Assembly (NCBI RefSeq): GCF_001983935.1
Contig: NZ_CP017641.1
Location: forward strand, 6,109,001 to 6,173,000
Direction of reading: 5' to 3'
DNA from: Fuerstiella marisgermanici
Lineage (GTDB): Bacteria; Planctomycetota; Planctomycetia; Planctomycetales; Planctomycetaceae
DNA: 64,000 bases
The notes beneath the pieces were generated by a model. The model searched no databases and had not been told where the DNA came from. It saw only the letters and a list, made by a program, of their open reading frames with translations. How positions within the stretch are numbered: the first letter of the stretch is position 1; every line of letters starts with the position of its first letter. The translations under genes and the position numbers were made by a program. Of this stretch, positions 8,189-19,013 are shown one piece after another.

Positions 8189-10963
8189 CTACGTTTCAGA
8201 TTTGATGGCTGCATCTGATAGTGAAAGGCTCTCCGGGCTGGCGAGACCTATTTCCCGTTCCAGATACACGACGCCATCCTTCCGCTTTGTGACTTCGAAC
8301 GTACGCCGTCGAAACGCGGCCAGCATGCGATGGTTGTTGAAGTCCGTTTCTGCCACGACCGATTGCAGTCCCCACTCTTCTGCCACCTGCAGACAATATT
8401 TCGTCAGCGCCGATCCCAGGCCCCTGTTCTGCCAGGGGTCGGCAACCAGCACGGCGAATTCGGCGTTCTCGTGATTGCTGTCTGCGACAAGTCGTCCAAC
8501 GCCGGCGAGCTTCCGTTCTCCGTGGTCGTCAAGTTCTGCGACGATTGCCATTTCGCGATCGTAGTCAACAAAACAAAACCGCGTGGCGAATTCGTGAGTC
8601 GTCCGCTTCAACAGGTAGCGAAAACGAGCTCGAATCGTCTCGGGCGAACACGCCGCCAGCATCGCATGCCACATCGGTTCGTCCTCAGGCCGAATCGGGC
8701 GAAGCAACAGTCTTAAACCATCCTTCAGCGTGACTTCTGTTTTGAACTGGTCGGGATAGGGACGAATAGCCAGATGAGCAAACGGCTTCAGCGACTGCTG
8801 CGCGGCGTCGTGATCGATCACGGCACGTGCGTCCAGCGCTACCGTGCGTTCCGATGTGGCTACCAGCGGATTGATATCGAATTCCTGAATCTCAGGCGAA
8901 TTCGCAATCAGATACGAAAAGCGAATCAACACTTCGATCAACCTGTCAATGTCGGCTCCCGGCTGACCGCGATAGCCTTCCAGCAACGGCCACGACCGCA
9001 GCGACTTCAGCATTCGTCGAGCCAGGCGTTCGTTCAGGGGCGGCAGCCCGAGTGCTCGATCGTTAAAACATTCGGCCGCCGTTCCTCCCGTGCCGACCAG
9101 CATCACTGTGCCGAATGTCGCATCCTGTTTAGCCCCGACGATTAGTTCCAAACCCTCTGTGTGTTTGAACATTTGTTGCACAGTCACGCCCGGAACGTCG
9201 GCGTCCGGTCGTTTCTGTTTGGCGTTTGTCTGGATCTGGTCGAAAGCCGTTCGCACGGCGTCTGCCTGACGCAAATTCAGGATCACGCCGCCGACATCCG
9301 TCTTATGAGTGATGTCCGGCGAGAACACTTTCAGCACCACCGGATAGCCCAGTTTATCGGCCGCCTCCACGGCTTCACGACGCGACGTGGCGACGAGTGT
9401 TTCGGTGACGGGAATTCCGTAGCGTTTGAGAATCGCTTTCGAGTCCGGTTCGGAAAGAACCGTTTGTCCAGCAACCGACTTCCGCCGCAGAAAACGCGAA
9501 ATTAATCCGGGACGGGCGGCCAGCGGCGTCTCGGCGACTTTACGCGTTAAGCGTGGTTCGCCGCCAGGAAGTTCCTTCGGTGTTTCATACAGAATGTCCC
9601 GATTGCGTCCGTATTCCACAAGGTGCATGAACGCGCGGACGGCGTTTTCCGGTGTCGGGTATGTGGGTACGCCGGCCGCGTTTAGTAGACGAATTCCGGC
9701 TTCTACAGAAGCCCCGCCCATCCACGTGGCCAGCACCGGCTTGCGCACGTCTCGAGCCACCTCGCCAACCGCTTTTGCGATCGCAGTCGGATCAGTCATG
9801 GCCTGAGGCGACAGGACGACCAGAACCGCGTCGACATTGCGATCGGCCACAACCGGCCGCAGCGCTGCTGAGTATCGATCGTCTGTGGCATCGCCCAAAA
9901 TGTCGACAGGGTTGCCACCGGACCAATAGGCAGGCAGTGCAGTGTTCAGCGTTCGCACTGTATCGTCAGACAACTGGGCGAGTTTGCCGCGTCGTTCCAT
10001 CAACGCATCGGTGGCGATCACGCCTGGTCCACCGGCATTGGTCACGATAGCCAGGCAGGGACCGCGGGGCGGGGCATGGCGAGCCAGCAATTCGGCCGTG
10101 TCAAAAATTTCGCCGATGTCGAAGGCTCGCACGATTCCCGCGCGTTGAAAGGCGGCATCGTAAACCGCATCTTCGCCAGCCATGGCGCCGGTATGAGACG
10201 CTGCGGCCTTCGCCGATTCGGCGAACCGTCCGGACTTGTACACGACGATCGGCTTTGTCCGAGTGAAAGCTCTGGCCGCGGAAATGAATTCGCGTGCCTT
10301 TGTGATGGCTTCCACATACAGAACGATGGAATCGGTATGCCGATCGTTGGCGAAGTAATCGATCAAATTGGCGATGTCCACATCCAGCGTGTTGCCAACG
10401 GACACAAAGTTGCTGAAGCCAATCTGCTCGCGTTCTGCCCAATCCAGAATCGACGTACAGAGTGCTCCGGATTGCGAAATCAGTGCGACGCTGCCGGCCT
10501 GTGGTGTGGTCGCTGCGAAACTGGCGTTTAGTCGTAACCGGGGAACGATGACGCCCAGACAGTTTGGCCCGATAATTCGCAATTCCGGAAATTCGGCCGC
10601 CGCTGCCCGCAATTCGGCGGCCACCGCTGCGCCCGCTTCGCCGATTTCACGAAAGCCGGCCGACAGGATGATCATGCCATGGATTCCGGCCGTTCCGCAA
10701 TCACGCACTAACTGCGGAACGCTGGCGGCCGGTGTGCAGACAATTGCCAGGTCGGGCGTGTTCGGCACATTTTCAATCGAAGAATACGCCTGAATCCCCT
10801 GCACCGATTCGCGTTTGTGATTGACAGGATACACCACGCCGTCGAATTCGTTGCCGATCAGATTCCGCAGCACGCTGTAGCCCACGCTGCTGCGACGGTC
10901 ACTGGCTCCGATGACGGCGATGCGGCGTGGGTCGAAGATCTTTTCAAGATGGTGAACAGGCAT
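8189..10963 (-). CDS. acyl-CoA synthetase-like protein with C-terminal GNAT domain (Pat/PatZ type)
   Basis: The 924-residue protein has an NDP-forming acyl-CoA synthetase body: CoA-binding domain (1-140), succinyl-CoA-ligase-like domains (about 150-460) and an ATP-grasp domain (about 500-720). A GNAT acetyltransferase domain follows (about 740-905), with the acetyl-CoA loop QNRGLGSA. This is the architecture of bacterial protein lysine acetyltransferase Pat/PatZ. The phospho-histidine segment SHTGAMAGED (H257) and the ATP-grasp segment THKTDVGG both look intact, so synthetase activity may be retained. AAAGGA precedes the ATG. The gene begins 9 bp after the RND permease and leads into the deacetylase gene. 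Confidence 0.88.
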   Translation of the reverse strand: MPVHHLEKIFDPRRIAVIGASDRRSSVGYSVLRNLIGNEFDGVVYPVNHKRESVQGIQAYSSIENVPNTPDLAIVCTPAASVPQLVRDCGTAGIHGMIILSAGFREIGEAGAAVAAELRAAAAEFPELRIIGPNCLGVIVPRLRLNASFAATTPQAGSVALISQSGALCTSILDWAEREQIGFSNFVSVGNTLDVDIANLIDYFANDRHTDSIVLYVEAITKAREFISAARAFTRTKPIVVYKSGRFAESAKAAASHTGAMAGEDAVYDAAFQRAGIVRAFDIGEIFDTAELLARHAPPRGPCLAIVTNAGGPGVIATDALMERRGKLAQLSDDTVRTLNTALPAYWSGGNPVDILGDATDDRYSAALRPVVADRNVDAVLVVLSPQAMTDPTAIAKAVGEVARDVRKPVLATWMGGASVEAGIRLLNAAGVPTYPTPENAVRAFMHLVEYGRNRDILYETPKELPGGEPRLTRKVAETPLAARPGLISRFLRRKSVAGQTVLSEPDSKAILKRYGIPVTETLVATSRREAVEAADKLGYPVVLKVFSPDITHKTDVGGVILNLRQADAVRTAFDQIQTNAKQKRPDADVPGVTVQQMFKHTEGLELIVGAKQDATFGTVMLVGTGGTAAECFNDRALGLPPLNERLARRMLKSLRSWPLLEGYRGQPGADIDRLIEVLIRFSYLIANSPEIQEFDINPLVATSERTVALDARAVIDHDAAQQSLKPFAHLAIRPYPDQFKTEVTLKDGLRLLLRPIRPEDEPMWHAMLAACSPETIRARFRYLLKRTTHEFATRFCFVDYDREMAIVAELDDHGERKLAGVGRLVADSNHENAEFAVLVADPWQNRGLGSALTKYCLQVAEEWGLQSVVAETDFNNHRMLAAFRRRTFEVTKRKDGVVYLEREIGLASPESLSLSDAAIKSET

Positions 10964-10972
10964 TGAGTTCCT

Positions 10973-13900
10973 TTAACTGCCGCTGAGTTTCCCGTCATCA
11001 GTTTCCAGGCTTTCACCGTAGATCAGCCAGTATACCAACGGAATGACGATCAGCGTGAAGAACGTCGATGTCAACAGCCCAAAGATGATCGCCCACGCAA
11101 GACCAGAGAAGATAGGGTCCAGAGTAATCACCCAGTTACCCAACAGCGTGGTTCCAGCCGTCAGCAAGATGGGCCGAGTTCTCACGGCCACGCTGCGGAT
11201 GATGGCTTCACGCAGTGACAATCCTTCGCTCTGGCCAATGTGAATAAAGTCGATCAGCACCACCGAATTTCTGACCACGATCCCCGACAAGGCAATCATG
11301 CCGATCATCGCTGTGGCAGTAAAGAACACGGGATTGGGATGACCACCAATCGGTCGGCTTGTGACTGTATTCAGCAGCCAGAACCCCGGCAGAATTCCGA
11401 TCAGAGACAGAGGAATGGCCAGCATGATGACCACCGGCAGAATGCGCGAACCGGTTTGGAACATCAAAAGAACGAAGATCCCCACCAACGCCGCACCGAA
11501 CGCCAGGCCGAGATCTCGGAAGACGTCTAGCGTGATTTTCCACTCACCTTCGCCCGCCCATTCGACGCGGATGCCGTCCGCGACGCGCCAGGGATCGCCA
11601 CCGCCCGGGGACAGCCACGTGCGGTCCGCGGCGGCGCGACTGTCTACAGCTTGTCCATCAGGACTGCGGACATCGTCTTCGTTTCGGCGAAGATCAACGG
11701 AACCAAAGCTGGAAGTGCCAGCCTCCTGCCGATCCCATTGGATATCGATAATCGCATCCGCCGGAGCTCGTCCGGCAACGTCGGCGTACACATACGCGAC
11801 TCGTTTCAGGTTCTTGTGATAGATCGTCTTGTCATCAGTTCGTTTGCGAAACTCTCCTAACGCTCCGAGCTGCACCATGCGGCCGGTTTCGCCCTTCACA
11901 TACAATTCTTCCAGATCGTCAATGGCCGAACGCTGCCATGTTGGCAAACGCAGCTGCACCACCAGTGGGTCGACTTCGCTGGGAAGATGCAGCACCGTGG
12001 CAGGCAGTCCGTCCAAAGCAAGCTGCAATGTTTGAGCAATCGTGTCGGTAGAAACTCCGGACAATGCGGCCTTCGGTTTGTCTGTTTCGAACACCCACAC
12101 GCTTTGGTCGGATTCCGCACTGACGTCGATATCCACCAGCCCGGGTTCTTTCTGCATGCGGTCCGCCAATTGATGCGATGCTGTAATCAAGTCGGCATAC
12201 GGCACATCGTCGGGGCCGTAAACTTCAGCCGTAATCGTGGCCATCACAGGTGGCCCCGGAGGCGATTCGACCAGCTTGATGTTGGCCCCCATCGACGTCG
12301 CCAGTTCGCTCAAGCCATTGCGGATGCGCAAAATCATTTCGTGCGACTGGTGAACTCGAACATCTTTCGACACCAGGTTGACTCGAATGTCGGCAACGTT
12401 CGGCCCCTGTCGCAGAAAATAGTGCCGCACCATGCCGTTAAAGTCCATGGGCGACGCCGTTCCGACAACCGCCTGGTAGTCGCGTACTTCCGCTTCAGCC
12501 GACAGATAACGGCCCAGTTCACGAGCCACCGCGTCCGTGCGTTCCAGAGTCGTGCCTTCCGGAAGATCGATCACAATCTGAAATTCGTTCTTGTTGTCAT
12601 AAGGCAGCATCTTCAGCGGCACCATTCGGAACGCGGGCAGAATTAACGCCGCCAACAGCAGCAGCCCGGTGCTCGCCAGAACGCTGTAGCTCATCCAGCG
12701 ATGGTTCAGAAGAGGCGTCAGCATCCAGCGGAAGAAGCGATACAGTGGTCGTTTCGTGACGTCGAATTCTTCGGCCACCGAAGGGTCGTCAATGATCTTC
12801 CGCAGCGACACCATCGCCAGCCATGGCGTCAGCACGAAGGCCACCAGAGTCGACACGCTGACCGTCAGCGGAACGTTCAGCGCCATCGGCGCCATGTATG
12901 GCCCCATCATTCCGGTGATGAACGCCAAAGGCAGAAAGCTGGCGATGATGGCCAGAGTCGACAGAATCAACGCGGGACGTACTTCCTGAATCGCTCGTAA
13001 CACGGACTTGCGAGCGGGAAACAACCGCAGCGTAAAATAGCGAGCCACATTTTCGACGTCCGTGATCGGATCGTCCACCAACAGCCCCAACGACAGAATC
13101 AAGGCAAACATCGTGACGCGGTTAATCGTGTAACCGGCCATCAGATTAATGAACAGCGTCAAGCTATAGCAAACAGGAATCGCCAGCGCGATGACCAACG
13201 CGGCTCGCCAGCCAAGCACGACTCCGATAAAGGCAATCACCGTCAGCACGGCGACGGCCAAACCTTCGACCAGTTCATTCACTTTGTCGTTCGCCGTTTC
13301 ACCATAGTCTCGCGTCACGCGATAGTGAACTCCGTCGGGTAGCAGCGACTGCGACAGTTCCGCCAGTCGATCTTTCACATCGTCCGCCACCCAGACGGCG
13401 TTGGTTCCCTTGCGTTTCGCAATCGCGATGTTGACGGCGGGAAATGTCTCGAACGTCACGGCCGGATCCGCGCTTGCTGCCGCCCCGCTCGCATCATCGT
13501 CTTTCAGAAAGGGCAGGGCGGCGGGCGACGCTATCTCCGCCGCGCCGAAACCCATCCAGCTATAGCTTTCGGCTTCGGCCGGGCCGTCAATCACATCCGC
13601 CACGTCCTGCAGGTAAACGGGGCGTCCGTCGGTCACCGACACCACCAAGCGTTGAAGCTCGTTTGCGTCACGAACGAACGTACCTGCTTCTACGATGAAG
13701 TGTTCTTCCTGTTGGCCAAAGCCGTTTGACCGGCGATTGACGTTGCTGGCCCGCAGAGCGTTCGCGACCTGCAGAGCTGACACCTGCCGAGCCGCCAGCG
13801 CAGACGGATTCAGTTCGACGCGAATCTGCCGAGGCCGGCCACCCACCACCCACACGCGATTCGTGTTGGGAATCGCCTGCAGATCGTCCTGAATTTCTTC

Positions 13901-14437
13901 CGCCAAACGCCTTAGTTCGTGATCGCCATACAAATCGGTCCGATCCGACCACAGCGTCGCAACAACGATTGGTACGTCATCCACTTCGACGGGTTTGATC
14001 ACCCATCCGGCGACGCCCGCAGGAATGTCGTCGACGTTGGAATACACCTTGTTATAAAGTTTGATCAGCGAATCTTCGCGATCCTCGCCGACATAAGACC
14101 GAACCGTCACAACTGACTGCCCTGGGCGAGACATCGAATAGACGTACTCGACACCATCGATCTGGTACAGCAGTTTTTCGACTTTCGTCGTGACCAATTG
14201 TTCGACTTCTTCAGCCGACAAGCCCGGCGCACTGATCAGCACATCAGCCATGGGAACGACAATCTGAGGCTCTTCTTCGCGCGGAGTCAGATACAGCGCG
14301 GCTGCTCCCAGCATCAGCGACACGATCGTCAACATGATGGCGATATCGCCGCGTAAAAAGACGTCGACGATACGAGTAAGAAACGGCATGGACTCGGCGT
14401 CGGCGGAGGAATCGTTAACAACATCCGGATTCGTCAT
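10973..14437 (-). CDS. RND-family efflux transporter, permease subunit
   Basis: Proton-driven inner-membrane pump of the AcrB/HAE superfamily, 1154 residues against the usual 1020-1060. The extra length lies partly in an acidic insert near residue 300 and partly in a second insert around 890-960. N-terminal and central membrane blocks flank two large periplasmic loops. The proton-relay motif GLLVDDPITDVENV holds the paired aspartates. In the last membrane block the segment ALSGIVVRNSVVLIDF carries arginine where lysine is usual in AcrB. The start overlaps the adaptor gene by 4 bp. No outer-membrane channel gene is present. The substrate cannot be told. Confidence 0.9.
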   Translation of the reverse strand: MTNPDVVNDSSADAESMPFLTRIVDVFLRGDIAIMLTIVSLMLGAAALYLTPREEEPQIVVPMADVLISAPGLSAEEVEQLVTTKVEKLLYQIDGVEYVYSMSRPGQSVVTVRSYVGEDREDSLIKLYNKVYSNVDDIPAGVAGWVIKPVEVDDVPIVVATLWSDRTDLYGDHELRRLAEEIQDDLQAIPNTNRVWVVGGRPRQIRVELNPSALAARQVSALQVANALRASNVNRRSNGFGQQEEHFIVEAGTFVRDANELQRLVVSVTDGRPVYLQDVADVIDGPAEAESYSWMGFGAAEIASPAALPFLKDDDASGAAASADPAVTFETFPAVNIAIAKRKGTNAVWVADDVKDRLAELSQSLLPDGVHYRVTRDYGETANDKVNELVEGLAVAVLTVIAFIGVVLGWRAALVIALAIPVCYSLTLFINLMAGYTINRVTMFALILSLGLLVDDPITDVENVARYFTLRLFPARKSVLRAIQEVRPALILSTLAIIASFLPLAFITGMMGPYMAPMALNVPLTVSVSTLVAFVLTPWLAMVSLRKIIDDPSVAEEFDVTKRPLYRFFRWMLTPLLNHRWMSYSVLASTGLLLLAALILPAFRMVPLKMLPYDNKNEFQIVIDLPEGTTLERTDAVARELGRYLSAEAEVRDYQAVVGTASPMDFNGMVRHYFLRQGPNVADIRVNLVSKDVRVHQSHEMILRIRNGLSELATSMGANIKLVESPPGPPVMATITAEVYGPDDVPYADLITASHQLADRMQKEPGLVDIDVSAESDQSVWVFETDKPKAALSGVSTDTIAQTLQLALDGLPATVLHLPSEVDPLVVQLRLPTWQRSAIDDLEELYVKGETGRMVQLGALGEFRKRTDDKTIYHKNLKRVAYVYADVAGRAPADAIIDIQWDRQEAGTSSFGSVDLRRNEDDVRSPDGQAVDSRAAADRTWLSPGGGDPWRVADGIRVEWAGEGEWKITLDVFRDLGLAFGAALVGIFVLLMFQTGSRILPVVIMLAIPLSLIGILPGFWLLNTVTSRPIGGHPNPVFFTATAMIGMIALSGIVVRNSVVLIDFIHIGQSEGLSLREAIIRSVAVRTRPILLTAGTTLLGNWVITLDPIFSGLAWAIIFGLLTSTFFTLIVIPLVYWLIYGESLETDDGKLSGS

Positions 14438-15579
14438 GGCGACGTATCCTGAGAAGCAGATTCCAGCTGATTCGTTTCCCGCGTTCGCAGTACCACACGC
14501 TCTCCGGCCTTCACGCCGCTTAGCACTTCGACTCGCCCCGGCACTCCCAATCGCCCGGTGCGAATCATGCGGCGTTCCAAAGTTTCGTCGTCACGGACAA
14601 CGTTAACAAACTCCAGTTGACCGATTTCCTGAATCGCATTCCTCGCCAAACACAGGTGCCGACGAACTCCTGCTGGAATCAGCAACCGCCCGAACATGCC
14701 TTCATACAAATCGTCCGTCCGCGGTAATGTGGCCTTCACCAGAAAGGACCGGCTGGGCGCATCGGCCTGAGGCACAATTTGATCGACAACCGCTTCAACG
14801 GTGCGGTTCAACGCATCGATCTGCACCTGCAGACGGTCGCCAACTTTTAGATTGACCGCCAGTTTTTCCAGCACGGGAGCTTCCAGCCGCAACGATGCCG
14901 CGTCATAAATGACCAGCAAAGGCTGACCGGGCCGAGCCGTATCGCCCGGTTCGGCCAGCCGGTCGACGACTCGACCGGCCTTCGGTGCCGTGATGGTTGT
15001 GTACGCCAGAATGATCTTTGCTTCGTCGATGGCCTGCCTTGCCTGAGATTCCTTAGCCGTGGCCACATCCAATTGAGCTTTGCGAGCATCAAAGTCAGAT
15101 TGAGTTCCCACCTTGCGTTTCAGCAGTTCGGCCGCGCGTTCGAAATCGACGGCGGCCTGTTTGCGACTGGCAGTTGCCGCCAGCAATGCCTGCTCCGCCT
15201 GCTGTACGCGAGCCTCCATTTCGTCGCTGTCGAGCTGGATCAATACGTCGCCAGCCGCGACCAGATCTCCGGCCGAAACGTTGATCGACTTTATATCGGC
15301 CAACACACGCGCAGAAACTTCAGTCCGACTGGCGGCTTTCAGGGTTCCGACTGCTTCTTCGATGTAGTCTTTGTTGATCTCATGGACAACGTCCGTCGGC
15401 CGATCACCCAGCGTCGGACGGTCGACATCAGCACGTCCAGGTTCAATCTTGTCTGTAAACGCCCCCGACAGCCACGCGATGACCGCGACCAGCAGCCCAA
15501 GCCCGACAGCAGCAGGCAGGACAGTGCGAACGAACATCCGCAGAACTGACATGAACTTATCCATCGCAATGGCCACCAT
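14434..15579 (-). CDS. RND efflux periplasmic adaptor (membrane fusion protein)
   Basis: 381 residues with one N-terminal membrane segment (about 15-42). A lipoyl half (VSARVLADIKSINVSAGD), a coiled-coil hairpin rich in A, Q and E (about 115-180), the second lipoyl half (TITAPKAGRVVDRLAEPGD) and beta-barrel domains follow. It links the RND pump to an outer-membrane channel. The stop overlaps the pump start (ATGA), giving translational coupling. In-frame ATGs at 15564 and 15552 are alternative starts; none has a strong ribosome site. Confidence 0.9.
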   Translation of the reverse strand: MVAIAMDKFMSVLRMFVRTVLPAAVGLGLLVAVIAWLSGAFTDKIEPGRADVDRPTLGDRPTDVVHEINKDYIEEAVGTLKAASRTEVSARVLADIKSINVSAGDLVAAGDVLIQLDSDEMEARVQQAEQALLAATASRKQAAVDFERAAELLKRKVGTQSDFDARKAQLDVATAKESQARQAIDEAKIILAYTTITAPKAGRVVDRLAEPGDTARPGQPLLVIYDAASLRLEAPVLEKLAVNLKVGDRLQVQIDALNRTVEAVVDQIVPQADAPSRSFLVKATLPRTDDLYEGMFGRLLIPAGVRRHLCLARNAIQEIGQLEFVNVVRDDETLERRMIRTGRLGVPGRVEVLSGVKAGERVVLRTRETNQLESASQDTSP

Positions 15580-15626
15580 TCTCTAATGACAGCCCAAACT
15601 GTTGGGAAACATGATCGATAAGCCTG

Positions 15627-16226
15627 CTAAGGTTTAGAAGCCTCAACGGGCTGCGCGGCGGCGTCAAGAAAAACCTGATCCAGTTCCTTCAGCCGCGTTT
15701 CTTCCGCCTTCGAGACTTTGCCGATCCCCAGAATTCCGCCAGCCGCTTCTGCGACTTTGCGAGAGCGAATCATCGCTGCGTCGTGCAGTTTGCGGAAGGC
15801 GCTGACGGACAGAGTTGGCTGGACTGCATGGATGAAGTCTGACCACGCTTTAAACAGAGTGGCAGACGGCGGTGTCTTGAGCCAAACTCTGAGCAGTTCG
15901 TATGACGGCGTCTCCTCTGCGATTCCCTCCTGATCGGCGGCTTTCAGAACAGCGGCCCGTTCTGTGGTTTCCACAAATCCGTTTGCCCACGCAACATGAA
16001 CGGCCGGAAACAAGGTCAAAGCGAGCAGAGATTGAGAAGTAATCTGCGCTTCGACTAACTCCTCCAACACACCGCGGTCGGTGATCCCCGTCGCTGCAGT
16101 GAGAGCCTCTTCCTCGGCTTCCACTCGCTGCTGATCCTTCAGCTTTTCGATCAGCTCAAGATCGACGCGATAGAAAAATTCGTCCTCAAGAGTACTGGCT
16201 CGTTTGCGAAATGAATCGTGCGACAT
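15627..16226 (-). CDS. hypothetical protein, TerB-like helical region
   Basis: The ATG at 16226 is chosen because AGGAG lies 7 bases upstream, giving 199 residues. The protein is soluble, helical and charged. The central segment (ALTLFPAVHVAWANGFVETT, about 78-97) resembles tellurite-resistance TerB-like domains, in which an acidic residue follows an ADG-type turn; here the turn reads ANGFVE. The call is tentative. It lies 47 bp upstream of the efflux adaptor on the same strand and may be the first gene of that operon. Confidence 0.6.
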   Translation of the reverse strand: MSHDSFRKRASTLEDEFFYRVDLELIEKLKDQQRVEAEEEALTAATGITDRGVLEELVEAQITSQSLLALTLFPAVHVAWANGFVETTERAAVLKAADQEGIAEETPSYELLRVWLKTPPSATLFKAWSDFIHAVQPTLSVSAFRKLHDAAMIRSRKVAEAAGGILGIGKVSKAEETRLKELDQVFLDAAAQPVEASKP

Positions 16227-16460
16227 AATCTCGCTCCTGTGATTGAGGGAATCGCCCAAAGACGACAGGGACTATGTTTACTTGTGGAGCAATTCCTATG
16301 CCCGAAGTCGTCGTCCGTCCGCCCTGAGCATAACGCATCACCACAATCGCTAAATATGTGCGGAATCGTCACTGATGTGCAGTTGAGCGCGCATCGAGCG
16401 GAGACGTCATACACGTTCGTGCCGACAGTCGTGCAACTCTAAAGCTGCGTCGCCGAACTC

Positions 16461-17390
16461 TTACCCCTGCGTCAACGCTTCGTACCCGGTGACGACGTCC
16501 AGCAGTTCTTCCGTGATGGTTGTCTGGCGCTGGCGAGAAAAGTCGGAGCGCAGTTCCTGCAGGCGGTCGTTGATATTGCGTTCCGCAGCCTGCATGGCGG
16601 CAATACGACTGGCGTTTTCTCCGGCCAGAGATTCCGCGCAGGCCTGGAACAGTGACACAAACAGAAACTGCTTAACCAGCCGCGAGAACAACACGTCTGA
16701 GTCCATCGTCCACAATGGCAAGGAGCGATTTGCGTTGTGAGGCGCGCTGGTTGAATCGTTTTCTGGAGGGACCGAATGTGAGTCAGCCGCATCGTGCTGC
16801 GTCTTCAGGCGTTCGAAGTTCAGTGGCAACAGCTGCATCACGTGTGGTTGCCACGACGATGATGTGAGTCGCCGGTTGTGAAACACAGAAATCCGCTGCA
16901 GGCTGTACCTGGCTCGCCATCCATCAATCGCAGCCAGCAGTTCCTGGACAAGTGGCGTGATACCGTCGACTGAACCGGGCAAAGAAAAGGTGTGGTGGAT
17001 ACCGAAGTTGGCGTCGCTTAGCTTGTCGGCCACTCGCTGACCGACGCAGATCACAGGTGCCTGCTGCGAAACTTCTTCGGCGCCAGCCAACAGCGAATCC
17101 ATCGCAAATTGAGCCACCTGTTCGTTGAATTGGCCACACATCCCCTGGTCAGATCCAAACACGACGGCTCCCGTGCGACCGTTGGCGGCGGACTCCGTAA
17201 AGTCATCGCATGTGTGCCGCATCAGCATCGCGAGTCCCGTATCGATCGTCCGAGCGTACTCAGTGAGCGATTCCGTGGCGGTTTCGTATTGCCGAATACT
17301 GACAGCCGCCATGGCCTTCATCGTGCGAACCACGCTGCCCAGATCTTCGGCACTGGCGATGCTGCGTTTAAGGGATTCAAGCGTTTGCAT
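16461..17390 (-). CDS. atpG: N-type ATPase gamma subunit
   Basis: Central rotor shaft of the F1 sector. The 309-residue protein starts with the gamma-type helix SLKRSIASAEDLGSVVRTMK and has the core Rossmann-like segment AVVFGSDQGMCGQFNEQV. The C-terminal helix ends NDRLQELRSDFSRQRQTTITEELLD with a final GYEAL. It is the last gene of the atpDCQRBEFAG operon, 73 bp after atpA. The Q-S-D spacing and low overall similarity to housekeeping gamma are as expected for N-ATPases. Confidence 0.88.
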   Translation of the reverse strand: MQTLESLKRSIASAEDLGSVVRTMKAMAAVSIRQYETATESLTEYARTIDTGLAMLMRHTCDDFTESAANGRTGAVVFGSDQGMCGQFNEQVAQFAMDSLLAGAEEVSQQAPVICVGQRVADKLSDANFGIHHTFSLPGSVDGITPLVQELLAAIDGWRARYSLQRISVFHNRRLTSSSWQPHVMQLLPLNFERLKTQHDAADSHSVPPENDSTSAPHNANRSLPLWTMDSDVLFSRLVKQFLFVSLFQACAESLAGENASRIAAMQAAERNINDRLQELRSDFSRQRQTTITEELLDVVTGYEALTQG

Positions 17391-17463
17391 GGATACGTTT
17401 TCTGGTGAGCCTCATCAGTCGTTTTCGTCGGCGATGGCGCGCCAATAGTCGAGACGACTTCTG

Positions 17464-18978
17464 CTACGAACCAATCACCTTTCCAATCGCTTCAAGCAAT
17501 GAGGTCTTAACACCCTTGTCCAGTTTTTCGCCACGCGCCACGCGTTCACAAACTTCCGGCATTGCCGACGTGATCTGTGATTGAAGGCGCTCTTCCATCT
17601 TTCGCGTGTCCGCCAATGGCACATCGTCCAGCAACCCTTCGGTGACTGCCAGCAAAGGCACGATCTGAGCCGCGACTGACAGCGTCTCGTACTGAGGCTG
17701 CTTCAGAATCTCACGAACTCGGCGACCGCGTTCCAGAGTTGCTCGAGTGGCGTCGTCCAGACGACTGCTAAACCGCGAAAACGCCTCCAGTTCTTCAAAC
17801 TGTGAATACGACAGACGCAGGTCACCCGCGACAGCTCGGTACGCCGGAAGTTGAGTCTTCCCGCCGACGCGCGAAACCGAACGGCCGACGTCCACAGCTG
17901 GCAGCAGGCCTTTCTGAAACAGATCTGGCGACAGATAGATCTGTCCGTCCGTGATCGAAATCAGATTGGTAGGAATGTAGGCCGAAAGGTTTTGAGCGTT
18001 CGTTTCGGCAATGGGCAGAGCCGTCAGCGATCCGCCACCGAGACGTTCATTCAAGTGAGTTGATCGTTCTAAAAGTCTTGAGTGCAAATAGAAGATGTCG
18101 CCAGGAAAGGCTTCTCGCCCCGGCGGACGGCGTAACAGCAGCGACAGTTCTCGGTAAGCACGCGCGTGAGATGTCAGGTCGTCGTACACGATCAGCACGT
18201 CTTTGCCCTGAGACATGAAGTACTCACCGATCGACGTGGCCGCAAACGGAGCCACATACTGCATCCCCGGAGACGAATCGCCTTCTGCCACAACAACCAC
18301 GGTATGATCCAGCGAATCACGCTTCTTCAAATCGGATACGACCGAGGCGACAGCCGTGTTGCGGCGACCGATCGCGCAGTAGATGCAGATGACACCAGTG
18401 TCACGCTGATTCAAAATCGTATCGACGGCGATCGCTGTCTTGCCGGTCTGCCGATCGCCGACAATCAGTTCTCGCTGCCCTCGACCAATGGGCACCAATG
18501 CATCGACAACTTTGATCCCGGTTTGCAACGGCACGGTCACCGGCAAACGGTCAAGAATCGCAGCCGCATCCTGTTCGCAGACGCGCCGTTCATGAGCCTC
18601 CACCGGGCCGCGCCGATCGAGCGGCCTTCCCAACGGATCGATGACTCGCCCGAGCAGTCCTTCGCCGACAGGAACATCCAGCAGTCGCCCGGTGCGGCGA
18701 ACTTCATCGCCGGCAGCAAGCTGCCCGTCGGTTTCGAGCTGGACGATCCCAACTTCGTCGCGGTCCAGATTGAACACCATGCCAGATCGCCCGCCTGGCA
18801 ACTTCAGCAGTTCCTCTGACTGCACATGAGGCAACCCGCTGACTCGAGCGACCCCACGAGCCACGCTGGTGACGGTGCCGACTTCCATCGGCCGCAGCTG
18901 GCTTCGCTGCTGATTCAGCACGCGATCGAAGGCGTCACGTGTGGGTTGCAGAATTTGTTGAGTAATCGAATCAGGCAT
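17464..18978 (-). CDS. atpA: N-type ATPase alpha subunit
   Basis: Non-catalytic nucleotide-binding subunit of F1, 504 residues. Beta-barrel domain at about 30-95, then the Walker A motif [10 protein letters not shown], the segment [20 protein letters not shown] with the Walker B aspartate, and the conserved arginine region [10 protein letters not shown]-like ([11 protein letters not shown]). Located between atpF and atpG as in all N-ATPase operons. Confidence 0.95.
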   Translation of the reverse strand: MPDSITQQILQPTRDAFDRVLNQQRSQLRPMEVGTVTSVARGVARVSGLPHVQSEELLKLPGGRSGMVFNLDRDEVGIVQLETDGQLAAGDEVRRTGRLLDVPVGEGLLGRVIDPLGRPLDRRGPVEAHERRVCEQDAAAILDRLPVTVPLQTGIKVVDALVPIGRGQRELIVGDRQTGKTAIAVDTILNQRDTGVICIYCAIGRRNTAVASVVSDLKKRDSLDHTVVVVAEGDSSPGMQYVAPFAATSIGEYFMSQGKDVLIVYDDLTSHARAYRELSLLLRRPPGREAFPGDIFYLHSRLLERSTHLNERLGGGSLTALPIAETNAQNLSAYIPTNLISITDGQIYLSPDLFQKGLLPAVDVGRSVSRVGGKTQLPAYRAVAGDLRLSYSQFEELEAFSRFSSRLDDATRATLERGRRVREILKQPQYETLSVAAQIVPLLAVTEGLLDDVPLADTRKMEERLQSQITSAMPEVCERVARGEKLDKGVKTSLLEAIGKVIGS

Positions 18979-19013
18979 GGATGTTCAAACTGGAAGTGTG
19001 CAAAGTTTGGCCT

